64,000 nucleotides of DNA from Chryseobacterium joostei (GTDB lineage: Bacteria; Bacteroidota; Bacteroidia; Flavobacteriales; Weeksellaceae), in NCBI RefSeq assembly GCF_003815775.1, contig NZ_CP033926.1, positions 4,216,001-4,280,000 of the forward strand, written 5' to 3'. Position 1 is the stretch's first letter; each line of letters begins with the position of its first letter. Positions 1 to 7,933 of this stretch are shown piece by piece. The notes below the pieces were generated by a model. The model searched no databases and was not told the DNA's origin. It was given only the letters and a program-made list of their open reading frames with translations. A program made the position numbers and the translations under genes.

Positions 1-126
1 ATTATGTCCTGTTCTGATTGCCGTAGGAATTCCACTGAATCAATCTGATCAATAATAAGCAAGTAGGATAGGAACTACAACCATGGCAATTATAAGTACA
101 ACCATTACCCTTCACTTGAGAGGTAG

Positions 127-141
127 CAAATCAAAGATTTG
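127..141. repeat. Short palindrome with 3-base loop upstream of tkt terminator
   Basis: CAAATC-AAA-GATTTG forms a 6-bp stem with a three-base loop, in the noncoding stretch 1-165. The shape (AAATC-N3-GATTT) recalls the GAAAATC-N3-GATTTTC hairpins near 43.4, 43.9 and 51.4 kb, but the flanking CTWAAGTG motifs are absent, so a relationship is only a guess. The rest of 1-165 shows no convincing gene; an open frame ends at 55 on the + strand and may be the tail of an upstream gene. Confidence 0.3.
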
Positions 142-165
142 AGGTAGTGGTTAAATTCTTAAACA

Positions 166-200
166 AAACCCCGGCTGTTTCAAAGAAACAGCCGGGGTTT
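166..200. terminator. Strong bidirectional terminator hairpin
   Basis: A perfect 16-bp stem (166-181 pairing with 185-200) encloses the loop AAA, with CCCCGGCTG in the stem. It lies 20 bases past the stop of the transketolase C-subunit gene and would end that leftward operon; it could also end a rightward gene entering from outside the window. Confidence 0.85.
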
Positions 201-219
201 ATATGATTAGGCTAATTGA

Positions 220-1164
220 TTACGCTAAAATTCTCTTTACAGCTTCTTTCACTGCTTCAGCATCAATTTTATACTTTTTCATCAATTCAGCTGGCGTTGC
301 AGATTCTCCGAAAGTATCATTTACTGCTACAAACTCTTGTCTTGTAGGTCTTTTTCTTGCAAGCATTCCTGCAACAGACTCACCTAAACCACCAAGGTAG
401 TTGTGTTCTTCAGCAGTTACAATTTTACCTGTTTTTTCAACAGACTTTAAAATGATCTCTTCATCAAGAGGCTTAATAGTGTGGATATTGATCACTTCAC
501 AAGAAATACCTTCTTTCTCAAGCTCATCAGCAGCTACAAGAGATTCCCAAACAAGGTGTCCTGTTGCAACAATAGTTACATCTGTACCTTCCTGAAGCAG
601 GATTCCTTTTCCAATTTCAAAAGGCATATCTTCAGGCATGAATACAGGAACAGTTGGTCTACCGAATCTTAAATATACAGGACCATCGTGATCAGCAATA
701 GCAAGAGTTGCTGCTTTTGTCTGGTTGTAGTCACAAGGGTTGATTACCGTCATACCAGGAAGCATTTTCATCATACCGATATCTTCCAATACCTGGTGAG
801 TAGCCCCATCTTCTCCTAAAGTAAGACCTGCGTGAGATGCGCAGATTTTTACATTCTTACCAGAATAAGCAATAGATTGACGAATCTGGTCATATACTCT
901 AGAAGTAGAGAAGTTAGCAAAAGTACCTGTAAAAGGAATTTTTCCTGTGATGCTAAGACCTGCAGCAAGTCCCATCATGTTTGCTTCTGCAATACCCACC
1001 TGATAGAATCTTTCAGGAGCCTTCTCAATGAATTTTTCCATTTTCAAAGAACCGATAAGGTCTGCACAAAGTGCTACTACATTAGGGTTTTTGTCAGCAA
1101 GTTCCGCTAATCCGGCTCCAAATCCTGAACGAGTGTCCTTTTTTTCTGTATATGTATATTTCAT
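220..1164 (-). CDS. Transketolase C-terminal subunit
   Basis: The 314-residue protein is the second half of a split transketolase: the pyrimidine-binding domain (about 5-180) and the transketolase C-terminal domain (about 190-310). The catalytic glutamate that activates thiamine diphosphate is Glu60 in GIAEANM, and the [14 protein letters not shown] stretch (110-123) is the usual substrate/cofactor loop. With the N-subunit encoded 33 bases upstream it should form the TPP enzyme that moves two-carbon ketol units in the non-oxidative pentose phosphate pathway in the cytoplasm. The pair is transcribed as one operon and ends at the hairpin at 166-200. Split transketolases are known in Bacteroidota, Archaea and many Firmicutes; a DXS-like activity is unlikely from length. 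Confidence 0.93.
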   Translation of the reverse strand: MKYTYTEKKDTRSGFGAGLAELADKNPNVVALCADLIGSLKMEKFIEKAPERFYQVGIAEANMMGLAAGLSITGKIPFTGTFANFSTSRVYDQIRQSIAYSGKNVKICASHAGLTLGEDGATHQVLEDIGMMKMLPGMTVINPCDYNQTKAATLAIADHDGPVYLRFGRPTVPVFMPEDMPFEIGKGILLQEGTDVTIVATGHLVWESLVAADELEKEGISCEVINIHTIKPLDEEIILKSVEKTGKIVTAEEHNYLGGLGESVAGMLARKRPTRQEFVAVNDTFGESATPAELMKKYKIDAEAVKEAVKRILA

Positions 1165-1197
1165 TTTTATTTTTATTAATCGAGATTGTTTAAGATA

Positions 1198-2049
1198 TTA
1201 GTAGTCAGCAGGAGCTTCTAAATACAATTGCTTGAATGCTGTTTCCAATTGCTCATCATTTGGAGCTTTACCATGCCAAGCGTGAGATCCCATCATAAAG
1301 TCTACTCCGGCACCCATTTCTGTATGAAGAATAATTGCAACTGGTTTTCCTTTTCCTGTTTCTGTTTTTGCTCTCTCAAGGATACCAATTACAGCTTCAA
1401 GATCGTTACCGTTTTTCTCTTCCAAAACAATCCATCCGAAAGCTTCAAGTTTAGCATGAAGATTTCCTAGGCTTAGTACGTCATCAGTATCTCCATCAAT
1501 TTGACGTCCGTTGTAGTCAATTGTAGAAATGATGTTGTCTACTTTTTTAGCAGCAGCATACATTAATGCTTCCCAGATTTGACCTTCCTGAAGCTCACCA
1601 TCTCCGTGAAGAGAATAAACAAGAGACTGATCTCCATCCAATTTTTTACCTTCAGCTACACCAAGAGCTACAGAAAGTCCTTGTCCTAGAGAACCTGAAG
1701 CGATTCTGATTCCTGGAAGACCTTCGTGAGTAGTAGGGTGCCCCTGTAATCTTGAATCAAGCTTTCTGAAAGTGCTTAATTCAGCTACCGGGAAGAAGTC
1801 AAATCTTGCCAAAGTAGAGTAGAATACCGGTGAAATGTGCCCGTTTGATAGATAAAAATGATCTTCATTTTTCCCCTCCATAGTGAAAGGAAGATTATAG
1901 TTCATTACCTTTCCGTAAAGTGCTGTGAAGTACTCTGTACAACCTAAGCTTCCGCCCGGGTGTCCTGAATTTACAGCGTGAACCATTCTTAAAATGTCTC
2001 TTCTGATCTGCGTAGTAAGAGATTTTAACTCTTCAATACTTTTACTCAT
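1198..2049 (-). CDS. Transketolase N-terminal subunit
   Basis: The 283-residue protein carries the thiamine-pyrophosphate half of a split transketolase. It shows the N-terminal SGHPGGSLG (28-36), the SNGH motif (68-71), SLGQG (120-124) and the TPP/Mg motif HGDGELQEG...N (148-156, with Asn180). It supplies the diphosphate-binding surface, while the downstream gene supplies the catalytic glutamate. Start at ATG 2049 gives the expected MSKSIEEL N-terminus. The upstream stretch holds a near-match (TAAATTCG) to the Bacteroidota -7 box. The two subunits are cytoplasmic and act together in sugar phosphate interconversion. Confidence 0.93.
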   Translation of the reverse strand: MSKSIEELKSLTTQIRRDILRMVHAVNSGHPGGSLGCTEYFTALYGKVMNYNLPFTMEGKNEDHFYLSNGHISPVFYSTLARFDFFPVAELSTFRKLDSRLQGHPTTHEGLPGIRIASGSLGQGLSVALGVAEGKKLDGDQSLVYSLHGDGELQEGQIWEALMYAAAKKVDNIISTIDYNGRQIDGDTDDVLSLGNLHAKLEAFGWIVLEEKNGNDLEAVIGILERAKTETGKGKPVAIILHTEMGAGVDFMMGSHAWHGKAPNDEQLETAFKQLYLEAPADY

Positions 2050-2105
2050 TATATCTGATTTATTTGCACGCGAATTTACAATTTTTTACTGGCTTATGGA
2101 AATGC

Positions 2106-2135
2106 AAAAATCCGGATCTAAAAACCCGGATTTTT
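2106..2135 (-). terminator. Terminator after small secreted-protein gene
   Basis: AAAAATCCGG (2106-2115) pairs with CCGGATTTTT (2126-2135) around a 10-base A-rich loop. It lies 24 bases past the stop of the gene ending at 2160 and separates it from tkt transcription. Confidence 0.8.
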
Positions 2136-2159
2136 ACTAATTTGAATATTTTCCTGCTT

Positions 2160-2678
2160 TTAACAGCCTTCGTTAAGGTAAACTGAAATTTCAGTAACAA
2201 TATTATTAACAAATTTAAAGCTTAATTGTGTTCCAGCCTGCCTGTCTTCCAGATTAAAATATCCGGCATTCTTCACAGGTTTGCCATTGTCATCCCAATC
2301 CTCATTCACACTGAAGTTAGGATAATTTCTATAGGCATTAATAAGGTCATCCTTTGTGCTGCCTACCCCAATTCCGCTCTTGGTTTTAAATTTTTTACTG
2401 CTTGTTGTGATGTAGGTAATAGACGGAACACTTGGATTGGCTTCATTGATATAATTATCATAAATATCAAGCTGAATAGTCTCGCCTGTATATTTTACAA
2501 TAGTTTTTTTCTCTCCGTCTGAATTCTTCAGTTTAATTCCAGCAATTTTTTCAGCTTCAGCTTTTGGCATAAAAACCTTATACGACCCAATTCTTAAAGT
2601 AGAGACTTCAAAGTTTTCCTGAGCCTTCATAAAGCCAAAGGCCAAAACGAAAACGAAAAATGAAATAATTTTTTTCAT
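2160..2678 (-). CDS. Secreted protein of unknown function
   Basis: 172 residues with a clear signal peptide (KK, then a hydrophobic FFVFVLAFGF core, cleavage probably after KAQ at about 20). The mature part is rich in beta-strand-like segments and contains a GIGVGSTKDDLINAY stretch (about 101-115), the kind of short repeat-like module seen in small periplasmic proteins that sample a helix-loop turn, and it ends in a single Cys. No catalytic motif is visible. It follows the symporter gene by 28 bases on the same strand, so co-transcription is likely, but its role in transport is unproven. Confidence 0.75.
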   Translation of the reverse strand: MKKIISFFVFVLAFGFMKAQENFEVSTLRIGSYKVFMPKAEAEKIAGIKLKNSDGEKKTIVKYTGETIQLDIYDNYINEANPSVPSITYITTSSKKFKTKSGIGVGSTKDDLINAYRNYPNFSVNEDWDDNGKPVKNAGYFNLEDRQAGTQLSFKFVNNIVTEISVYLNEGC

Positions 2679-2706
2679 GGTTTTTTATTTTTGTTGATTG
2701 TATTCA

Positions 2707-4266
2707 TTAAACAATCCTTAGGTGCTGCTTGTTTTTCACCAGCCATAAGCCGATGAATGTAAGCAATCCGTTAAGAACAATTAGCTCAACTCCAATTCTG
2801 TAGTCTGTATAATTGGTAACCGCAAAGTTGATAAAGTAAGTTATTATTGGAGCCAAAATGGTAACAGTAAGTATAGAATACTTCTTGGAAATCTGAAACT
2901 TGGTGAAAATTCCAAAGGCAAACAGTCCCAGAAGCGGTCCATAAGTATATCCGGCAATCTCCATAATCAGATAAACAATAGATTTATCATTTAATGCCTT
3001 GAAAACCATGATCAGGATAAAGAAAACCACAGTAAAGGTCAAGTGTACCTTCATACGAAGACGTTTTTTCTCTTTTTCAGTTTTGGTTTTATCTTCATTA
3101 AGGTTTAATAAATCTACACAATATGAGCTTGTCACAGCAGTTAATGCACCATCAGCAGATGGAAATAATGCTGAAATTAATCCGATAATAAAAATAACGG
3201 AAATGGTCATCGGGAAATATCCTTGAAGGGATAAGGCTGGAAAAAGATCATCTCCCATGATGTTTTTAATATTACCTGCAGCATCTTTGAAACCAAAAAT
3301 ATTACTCACAGGATCAGTTCCTGTTGTTCCGTATTCTGCGCCATGTTGCAGGGCAAAAAGATAGAGTAGGCCTCCTAAGAATAAGAAAGCCAAATTAACC
3401 AAAAGAAGTGTTCCTGCAAAGGTTAGCATATTTTTCTTTGAATTCTTAAGGTTATCCACAGAAATGTTTTTCTGCATCATTTCCTGATCCAATCCTGTCA
3501 TGGCGATGGTAATAAAGATTCCCCCCAGAATTGTTTTTAGGAAAAATGTCTTGGAATTTGGATCAAAATTAATGAAATGAGTATAATTTTTCTGTTCCAA
3601 AATGGTATATGCCTCACCAAAAGATAAGTTTAGATTGGATAGAATGTAAACAATACAGGCTACCAAACTGATGATCATAAAAGAAGTTTGTAAAGTATCT
3701 GTAATGACAATGGTTTTTACTCCACCCTCGAAAGTATAGAGAAGTACCATCAGCAGAAGTACAAGGGAAGTTACCCAAAATGGAACTCCAAGACCTTCCA
3801 GCAGGAATATCTGCAAAACATTGACAACCAGATATAATCTCGCAGTAGCTCCAATGGCTCTGGAAATAATAAAGAATATGGAACCAATCTTATGCGCCTC
3901 TACATTGAATCTTCTTCCTAAGTAAGTATAAATAGAGGTTAGATTCATCTTATAATACAGGGGAAGCAATATGGCAGCAACAATAAAATAGCCGATGAAA
4001 AAGCCAATCACCATCATATAATATTCAAAGCCGCCGTAGATATACTCAGAGCCGGTCATTTTTCCGACTGTTCCCGGAACTGAAATAAAGGTCACTCCAC
4101 TTAAGCTGGTTCCTATCATCCCGAATGCAACGAGCCACCATTTACTCTTTTTGTTACCAATAAAAAATGACTGATTATCAGAGTTTCGGCTGGTGAAATA
4201 AGAAATCACCAAAAGGCCGATAAAGTAGATAAATACAAATAGCAAAAGGATAGTTCCTGGATTCAT
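2707..4266 (-). CDS. Sodium:solute symporter (SSS family)
   Basis: 519 residues, with about 13 hydrophobic segments spread over the whole length and the SSS-type start (YFIGLLVISYFTSR, then FFIGNKKSKWW at about 35-45 and GTSLSGVTFISVPG at 52-65, which covers part of the Na+ site). The family couples inward Na+ flow to uptake of a sugar, organic acid or similar solute across the inner membrane; the substrate cannot be read from sequence. A TATATTTG promoter box is at 4287-4294, giving a leader of about 15 bases. The small secreted-protein gene follows in the same operon. Confidence 0.88.
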   Translation of the reverse strand: MNPGTILLLFVFIYFIGLLVISYFTSRNSDNQSFFIGNKKSKWWLVAFGMIGTSLSGVTFISVPGTVGKMTGSEYIYGGFEYYMMVIGFFIGYFIVAAILLPLYYKMNLTSIYTYLGRRFNVEAHKIGSIFFIISRAIGATARLYLVVNVLQIFLLEGLGVPFWVTSLVLLLMVLLYTFEGGVKTIVITDTLQTSFMIISLVACIVYILSNLNLSFGEAYTILEQKNYTHFINFDPNSKTFFLKTILGGIFITIAMTGLDQEMMQKNISVDNLKNSKKNMLTFAGTLLLVNLAFLFLGGLLYLFALQHGAEYGTTGTDPVSNIFGFKDAAGNIKNIMGDDLFPALSLQGYFPMTISVIFIIGLISALFPSADGALTAVTSSYCVDLLNLNEDKTKTEKEKKRLRMKVHLTFTVVFFILIMVFKALNDKSIVYLIMEIAGYTYGPLLGLFAFGIFTKFQISKKYSILTVTILAPIITYFINFAVTNYTDYRIGVELIVLNGLLTFIGLWLVKNKQHLRIV

Positions 4267-4286
4267 GCTTAATTTTTAAATTTTAG

Positions 4287-4294
4287 CAAATATA
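4287..4294 (-). promoter_or_regulatory. -7 box of symporter gene
   Basis: The minus strand reads TATATTTG, matching TAnnTTTG. It is 20 bases before the ATG of the sodium symporter gene. Confidence 0.6.
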
Positions 4295-4416
4295 TAAAAA
4301 AGAACCATCGTGAATACTGAATTTACCCTAGAGTCCATTTTTATAGACCAGACCATATCAATCACGTAAGGGAAAATAGGGAAAATGTACTGTTTCTAAG
4401 TTTAATTTTAAAAGAA

Positions 4417-4447
4417 AAACCTTCCAGATCTATAGTCTAAAAGGTTT
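4417..4447 (-). terminator. Terminator of the stress cluster
   Basis: AAACCTT (4417-4423) pairs with AAGGTTT (4441-4447); in the leftward direction the stem is followed by TTCTTTT. It closes the cluster whose last gene ends at 4473. Confidence 0.6.
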
Positions 4448-4472
4448 GTATTGTAAGGGTGGAAAGTAGTGA

Positions 4473-4760
4473 TTAATTCACCAAAACATCCTGAAGTTCC
4501 TCACTTTTCTGGAAACTAGCCTTAGCAAAAGGACAGAGAGGAATAATCTTCTTCCCGTTCTTTCTGGCAAAAGCTACAGCAGCCAAAAGCATTTCCTTAC
4601 CTACACCTTTTCCGTTGTAGGCTTCTTCCACCTCGGTATGGTCTATAATAAATCTTTCTTCTCCTGCCCAGGTATATGTCATCATTCCTGCGCGTCTTCC
4701 ATCTATGAAAGCTTCAAAACTTCCGTGTTTCTCGTCGTTGTTTTGTTTTACTTCGATCAT
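4473..4760 (-). CDS. Small GNAT-type acetyltransferase (YjdJ-like)
   Basis: 95 residues, the length of the short single-domain GNAT family to which E. coli YjdJ belongs. The acetyl-CoA pyrophosphate-binding loop is AYNGKGVGKEM (47-57), following the strand HTEVEE (41-46), and the C-terminal LCPFAKASF (75-83) carries a Cys-Pro typical of this subgroup. The substrate is unknown. It is the last gene of the cluster, three bases after osmC. A second gene of the same subgroup lies at 7464-7775. In E. coli a homologue is adjacent to yjdI; here yjdI is one gene away. Confidence 0.85.
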   Translation of the reverse strand: MIEVKQNNDEKHGSFEAFIDGRRAGMMTYTWAGEERFIIDHTEVEEAYNGKGVGKEMLLAAVAFARKNGKKIIPLCPFAKASFQKSEELQDVLVN

Positions 4761-4763
4761 ATT

Positions 4764-5159
4764 TTATGAGAATTTAGTTAGTATTTCTATATCGTTTGTT
4801 AATATTTTATGAACAGGACAGGCGTCTGCGATGGTGTGCAGTCTTTTCATCTGCTCATCATCCAGAATTCCTTCAAAACTGATGTTTCTGCTAAAAATAG
4901 CTCTTTTGGTTAACGGGAAATTTTCGAGTTCCACTTCTACGTTGATGTTTTCCACATCCCATTCTTTTCTTTCAATGTACATTCTAAGGGTTGCTGCCGT
5001 ACAGCTTGCCAAGGATGTTGCCAGAATTTCCATGGGATTGAACCCCTTATTCTGTCCGCCTTTATCTATAGGTTCATCAGTAATGATGGTGTTTTCACCG
5101 GCTGTTACCTCAGTATAATATTTTGTTTTTCCTAAACTTGCTTTTACCGTTACCGCCAT
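4764..5159 (-). CDS. OsmC family peroxiredoxin-like protein
   Basis: 131 residues with the two conserved cysteines of OsmC/Ohr proteins: Cys53 in SLASCTAATLRM and Cys114 in ADACPVHKIL. The family reduces organic hydroperoxides, with the cysteines cycling between thiol and disulfide; electron donors differ by subfamily. This gene lacks the typical Ohr N-terminus and is closer to the YhfA/OsmC-like group. Its start codon abuts the stop of the yjdI-like gene (they share position 5159), which indicates translational coupling. The neighbours (Fe-S protein, pirins, FMN reductase) support a role in oxidant or electrophile defence. Confidence 0.87.
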   Translation of the reverse strand: MAVTVKASLGKTKYYTEVTAGENTIITDEPIDKGGQNKGFNPMEILATSLASCTAATLRMYIERKEWDVENINVEVELENFPLTKRAIFSRNISFEGILDDEQMKRLHTIADACPVHKILTNDIEILTKFS

Positions 5160-5377
5160 TATCTTTCTGTATTGAATTTATAACTTAATGCTCCGGAAGG
5201 GCATTGGTCTATTTGTTTTTTTAGTTCTTCAGGAGTAGCATTTCCTGCTTTTATCCAAGGTCTGTCTTTTGGATTATAGACGTTGGGAAGTAGCTTTACA
5301 CATACAGCCGAGTGGATACACTTTTGAGGCTGCCAGATGACAGTAATGTCGCCGTTAGGATATTCGTGTGTTTCCAT
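5159..5377 (-). CDS. YjdI-like Fe-S cluster protein
   Basis: 72 residues matching the Fer4_19/YjdI family: IWQPQKCIHSAVC places Cys20 and Cys26, and a third cysteine, Cys59, is in QCPSGAL. The family is described as a mono-cluster [4Fe-4S] ferredoxin-like fold; only three cysteines are present, so a fourth ligand (possibly His22) must come from elsewhere. Function is not established. It sits between a TMEM175-like gene and osmC with one-base spacing, in a tight operon. Confidence 0.85.
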   Translation of the reverse strand: METHEYPNGDITVIWQPQKCIHSAVCVKLLPNVYNPKDRPWIKAGNATPEELKKQIDQCPSGALSYKFNTER

Positions 5378-5378
5378 A

Positions 5379-5957
5379 TTAATTTTCTTTTAATGATTTT
5401 TCGATTCTTCTGTCCGGAATCAGCCATATGAGAGCCACGAGATAATAAAAACCTATGGCAATATAAGGATAAAAAAATGAAGTAGCGATTCCAAGGACGT
5501 AAAATATAATAGAGATATACTCTTTTGCTTTAAAATTTATAGCCTCTTTTAGCTTTGAATTTTCACCCTCATTGCGGATAATAAGATTCTCCAGAATGGT
5601 GTAGGCAATGGCGCACATGATAAGCCCTATACCATAAGTGGCAACAGGATTTTTTGCAAAACCGGTTGTTCCTATCCATTCTGTGGCAACAGGCATCAGG
5701 GATAACCAAAACAAAAGATGCAGGTTAGCCCAAAGAATACTGCCGTTTACTTTTTTTACCGTTTGAAACAAATGATGGTGATTGTTCCAATATATTCCCA
5801 CATAGATAAAACTGAAAATATAGGCCAAAAACTTTGGAAGAAGCGGCTTCAGGCTTCCCCAGCTAGCTCCTTCGGGAACCTTCAATTCCAGGACCATAAT
5901 TGTGATGATGATCGCTAAAACACCATCACTGAACGCCTCCAGTCTTCCCTTAGTCAT
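5379..5957 (-). CDS. TMEM175/DUF1211 family membrane protein
   Basis: 192 residues from the ATG at 5957. This start is preferred over one 30 bases upstream because it puts the family signature RLEAFSDGVLAIIITI right at the N-terminus. The FSD motif in helix 1 is the selectivity element of bacterial TMEM175 potassium channels. Five to six transmembrane helices follow. The family forms K+-permeable tetramers in the inner membrane. The gene overlaps the preceding FMN reductase gene by eight bases and is followed one base later by yjdI, so it is part of the operon. Its tie to redox stress is inferred from context only. Confidence 0.85.
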   Translation of the reverse strand: MTKGRLEAFSDGVLAIIITIMVLELKVPEGASWGSLKPLLPKFLAYIFSFIYVGIYWNNHHHLFQTVKKVNGSILWANLHLLFWLSLMPVATEWIGTTGFAKNPVATYGIGLIMCAIAYTILENLIIRNEGENSKLKEAINFKAKEYISIIFYVLGIATSFFYPYIAIGFYYLVALIWLIPDRRIEKSLKEN

Positions 5958-6489
5958 TGGTTTTAATCTGGTTTTTAAAGTTTTCAATCTTTGATTTCAG
6001 TTCGCTGAGCATATCAGGATTAATCACCCCGCTTTCAAGGTCAAAATTCTCATAAAACTTAGGTAATGAAAAAGTATCCTTAATATCTGCTGCAAACTGT
6101 GGGAAAAATGTTTTTGCCGTATTCATAACATTTCCGCCACCATAGCCTCCGGGTGAAGTACTCATAAGAAGCATAGGCTTGTTCTGAAATACCTTTACAT
6201 TGATCCGTGATGACCAATCGAAAACATTTTTAAATGCTGCACTGTAAGATCTGTTATGCTCAGCCAGTGAACAGATAATGACATCGCATTCTTCAATCAC
6301 CTTTAAAAAATGATGGGCTTCATCCGGAAATCCTTTCTTTTCAAGGTCTACGGAAAAAACAGGCATCGTGAAATCGTTAAGGTCAATCAGATTGATTTCT
6401 TCATTCTGAAAATCTTTCAACACAAACTTTACGAGTTCTCTGTTAATTGAAGTAGATGAGGTGCTTCCTGCAAACGCTAATATTTTCAT
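5950..6489 (-). CDS. NADPH-dependent FMN reductase
   Basis: 179 residues with a flavodoxin-like fold. The phosphate-binding loop is AGSTSSTSINREL (7-19), and the middle motif SLAEHNRSYSAAFKNVFDW (about 95-113) corresponds to the family's SPEYNgS..A.LKN.iDW. STSPGGYGG near 130 is the second flavin loop. Such enzymes transfer electrons from NAD(P)H to FMN and then to quinones, chromate, azo compounds or other acceptors. It lies 21 bases after the first pirin gene. Confidence 0.88.
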   Translation of the reverse strand: MKILAFAGSTSSTSINRELVKFVLKDFQNEEINLIDLNDFTMPVFSVDLEKKGFPDEAHHFLKVIEECDVIICSLAEHNRSYSAAFKNVFDWSSRINVKVFQNKPMLLMSTSPGGYGGGNVMNTAKTFFPQFAADIKDTFSLPKFYENFDLESGVINPDMLSELKSKIENFKNQIKTND

Positions 6490-6510
6490 GGTTTTTATCG
6501 TAGTCTGGGT

Positions 6511-7410
6511 TTATTTTCTGTTTAAAATCGCCTTTGGTAGTGGAACATATTCATGTTCGTCTCCCGGGACTAACGGAAATGCATCATGATTCTGATCGTT
6601 CCAGTTTACCTTGGCCTGATCAATCATTTCCTTGTCAGAATTTACAAAGTTCCAGAAGATAAAACGTTCTTCATCGAAAGGTTCTCCCCCAAATAGATAA
6701 ACAGTACCATTTTCGCTCATTTCAAACTCACACAGCTTGGTATCTTTTGCAATCATAAGTTGTTTTGAACCATAAGAATTTCCTTCCGTGGTTACCGTTC
6801 CGTCCAAAACATACATGGCTGCTTCCCCATAAAGATCTTTTCCAATGCTGATCTTTTTTGGCTCCTTTGTTTTGATCTCAAGGAAAAATAGCTTGCTGTG
6901 TACCGGAACAGGAGATGTTCTTCCGAATGCTTCCCCTGCAATAAGCTTATATTGAATTCCTTCCTCCTCCCAAACAGGAATGTCGTTCTCCTCAATATGA
7001 TGGAAAGTAGGTTCAGATTGTTCAAGGTGCTTTGGGAGACCTACCCAGATTTGAAATCCGTGAAGTCTTTTGTCACTATGTCTAAGGTATTCAGGAGTTC
7101 TTTCTGAATGCACAACGCCTTTTCCGGCAGTCATCCAGTTTACCGCCCCCGGTTTTATTTCTACAGCACTTCCGATACTGTCTCTGTGGAAAATAGATCC
7201 TTCAAGCAGGTACGTTAATGTAGATAATCCGATATGCGGATGTGGAGGAACATCAAGGTTTTGGTAGTCCTTTAGTTCAGAAGGTCCCATGTGATCAATA
7301 AAAACAAAAGGTCCGACTGCTCTTTTTTCACGGAATGGAAGTAACCTTCCTACGAGGAAATTACCTATATCTGCTGCTTTTTCTTCAATGATAAGTCCAA
7401 TATTTGACAT
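6511..7410 (-). CDS. Pirin family protein (bicupin)
   Basis: 299 residues, with the N-terminal pirin cupin showing the metal ligands in PHPHIGLSTLTYL (about 57-69) and GKGVVHSERTPEYL, plus a pirin C-terminal domain (about 180-285). Bacterial pirins bind Fe or other metals; some have quercetin 2,3-dioxygenase activity and others regulate metabolism. The active ligands are intact. The gene lies between the small GNAT and the FMN reductase in the leftward cluster. It shares the fold but little sequence with the second pirin at 7934. Confidence 0.9.
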   Translation of the reverse strand: MSNIGLIIEEKAADIGNFLVGRLLPFREKRAVGPFVFIDHMGPSELKDYQNLDVPPHPHIGLSTLTYLLEGSIFHRDSIGSAVEIKPGAVNWMTAGKGVVHSERTPEYLRHSDKRLHGFQIWVGLPKHLEQSEPTFHHIEENDIPVWEEEGIQYKLIAGEAFGRTSPVPVHSKLFFLEIKTKEPKKISIGKDLYGEAAMYVLDGTVTTEGNSYGSKQLMIAKDTKLCEFEMSENGTVYLFGGEPFDEERFIFWNFVNSDKEMIDQAKVNWNDQNHDAFPLVPGDEHEYVPLPKAILNRK

Positions 7411-7463
7411 AATGATGTAATGCTTTTTAAAATTTTATTTAAATGAATGTTCCTGAGAAGAAT

Positions 7464-7775
7464 TTAAAGTTTATCATATCCTTCAAATTTTTCATCTACA
7501 ATACGTTTCCATTCGGGATGCTTTTTGATAAAGGCAAAAACGTATGGACAGAACGGAAGAAGCTTTTTACCGCTTTCTTCAATATAATGCAGGGTTTTTT
7601 CCACTACGGCTGCGGCTGCACCTGTTCCTGCCAGCTCTGGTTCCGCTTCAGTATGAATTAAAGCAATCTGATGCGTGGTTTCACGATAATCAATAAAAGC
7701 AAAGTGTCCATTGAAGTTTATTTCAAATCTTTTATCGGTTTTGTTAAGGGGTATGTTTTCAAATTCTGGTTTCAT
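7464..7775 (-). CDS. Small GNAT-type acetyltransferase (YjdJ-like)
   Basis: 103 residues of the same short GNAT subgroup as the gene at 4473. The strand ALIHTEAEPELAG (about 38-50) is followed by the cofactor loop GTGAAAAVVEK and the C-terminal LLPFCPYVFAFIKKHPEW, in which the Cys-Pro matches LCPF of the paralogue. The canonical glycine loop is changed (GTGAAAA), so acetyl-CoA binding should be tested. The substrate is unknown. It is 53 bases upstream of the first pirin gene. Confidence 0.83.
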   Translation of the reverse strand: MKPEFENIPLNKTDKRFEINFNGHFAFIDYRETTHQIALIHTEAEPELAGTGAAAAVVEKTLHYIEESGKKLLPFCPYVFAFIKKHPEWKRIVDEKFEGYDKL

Positions 7776-7808
7776 AATTTTCGTATTAAAAGTGATGGGT
7801 TTTATAAA

Positions 7809-7857
7809 GGAACAGGATTTTATTAATTATTTTTTAATAGAATATAAATCCTGTCCC
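7809..7857. terminator. Long hairpin between pirin and GNAT genes
   Basis: ACAGGATTT (7812-7820) pairs with AAATCCTGT (7846-7854), extended by GG/CC, around a very AT-rich loop. It lies 77 bases past the pirin stop at 7934 and may partly terminate leftward transcription before the rest of the cluster; the U-tract is weak. Confidence 0.5.
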
Positions 7858-7933
7858 TTTACATTTAACCCAACATCATTATATAAAGTTAATAAAAAAG
7901 GAACAATCAAAGATTACGGAAAATTTAATTTTA

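Noticed and set aside
2..55. Open + strand frame at the left edge (ends ...PLNQSDQ, stop at 53-55)
   Set aside because: Only 17 codons are visible and no family is recognisable; it could be the tail of an upstream gene or chance.
5958..5987. Earlier ATG for the TMEM175-like gene
   Set aside because: It would add ten residues before the conserved MTKGRLEAFSD start and overlap the FMN reductase gene by 38 bases.
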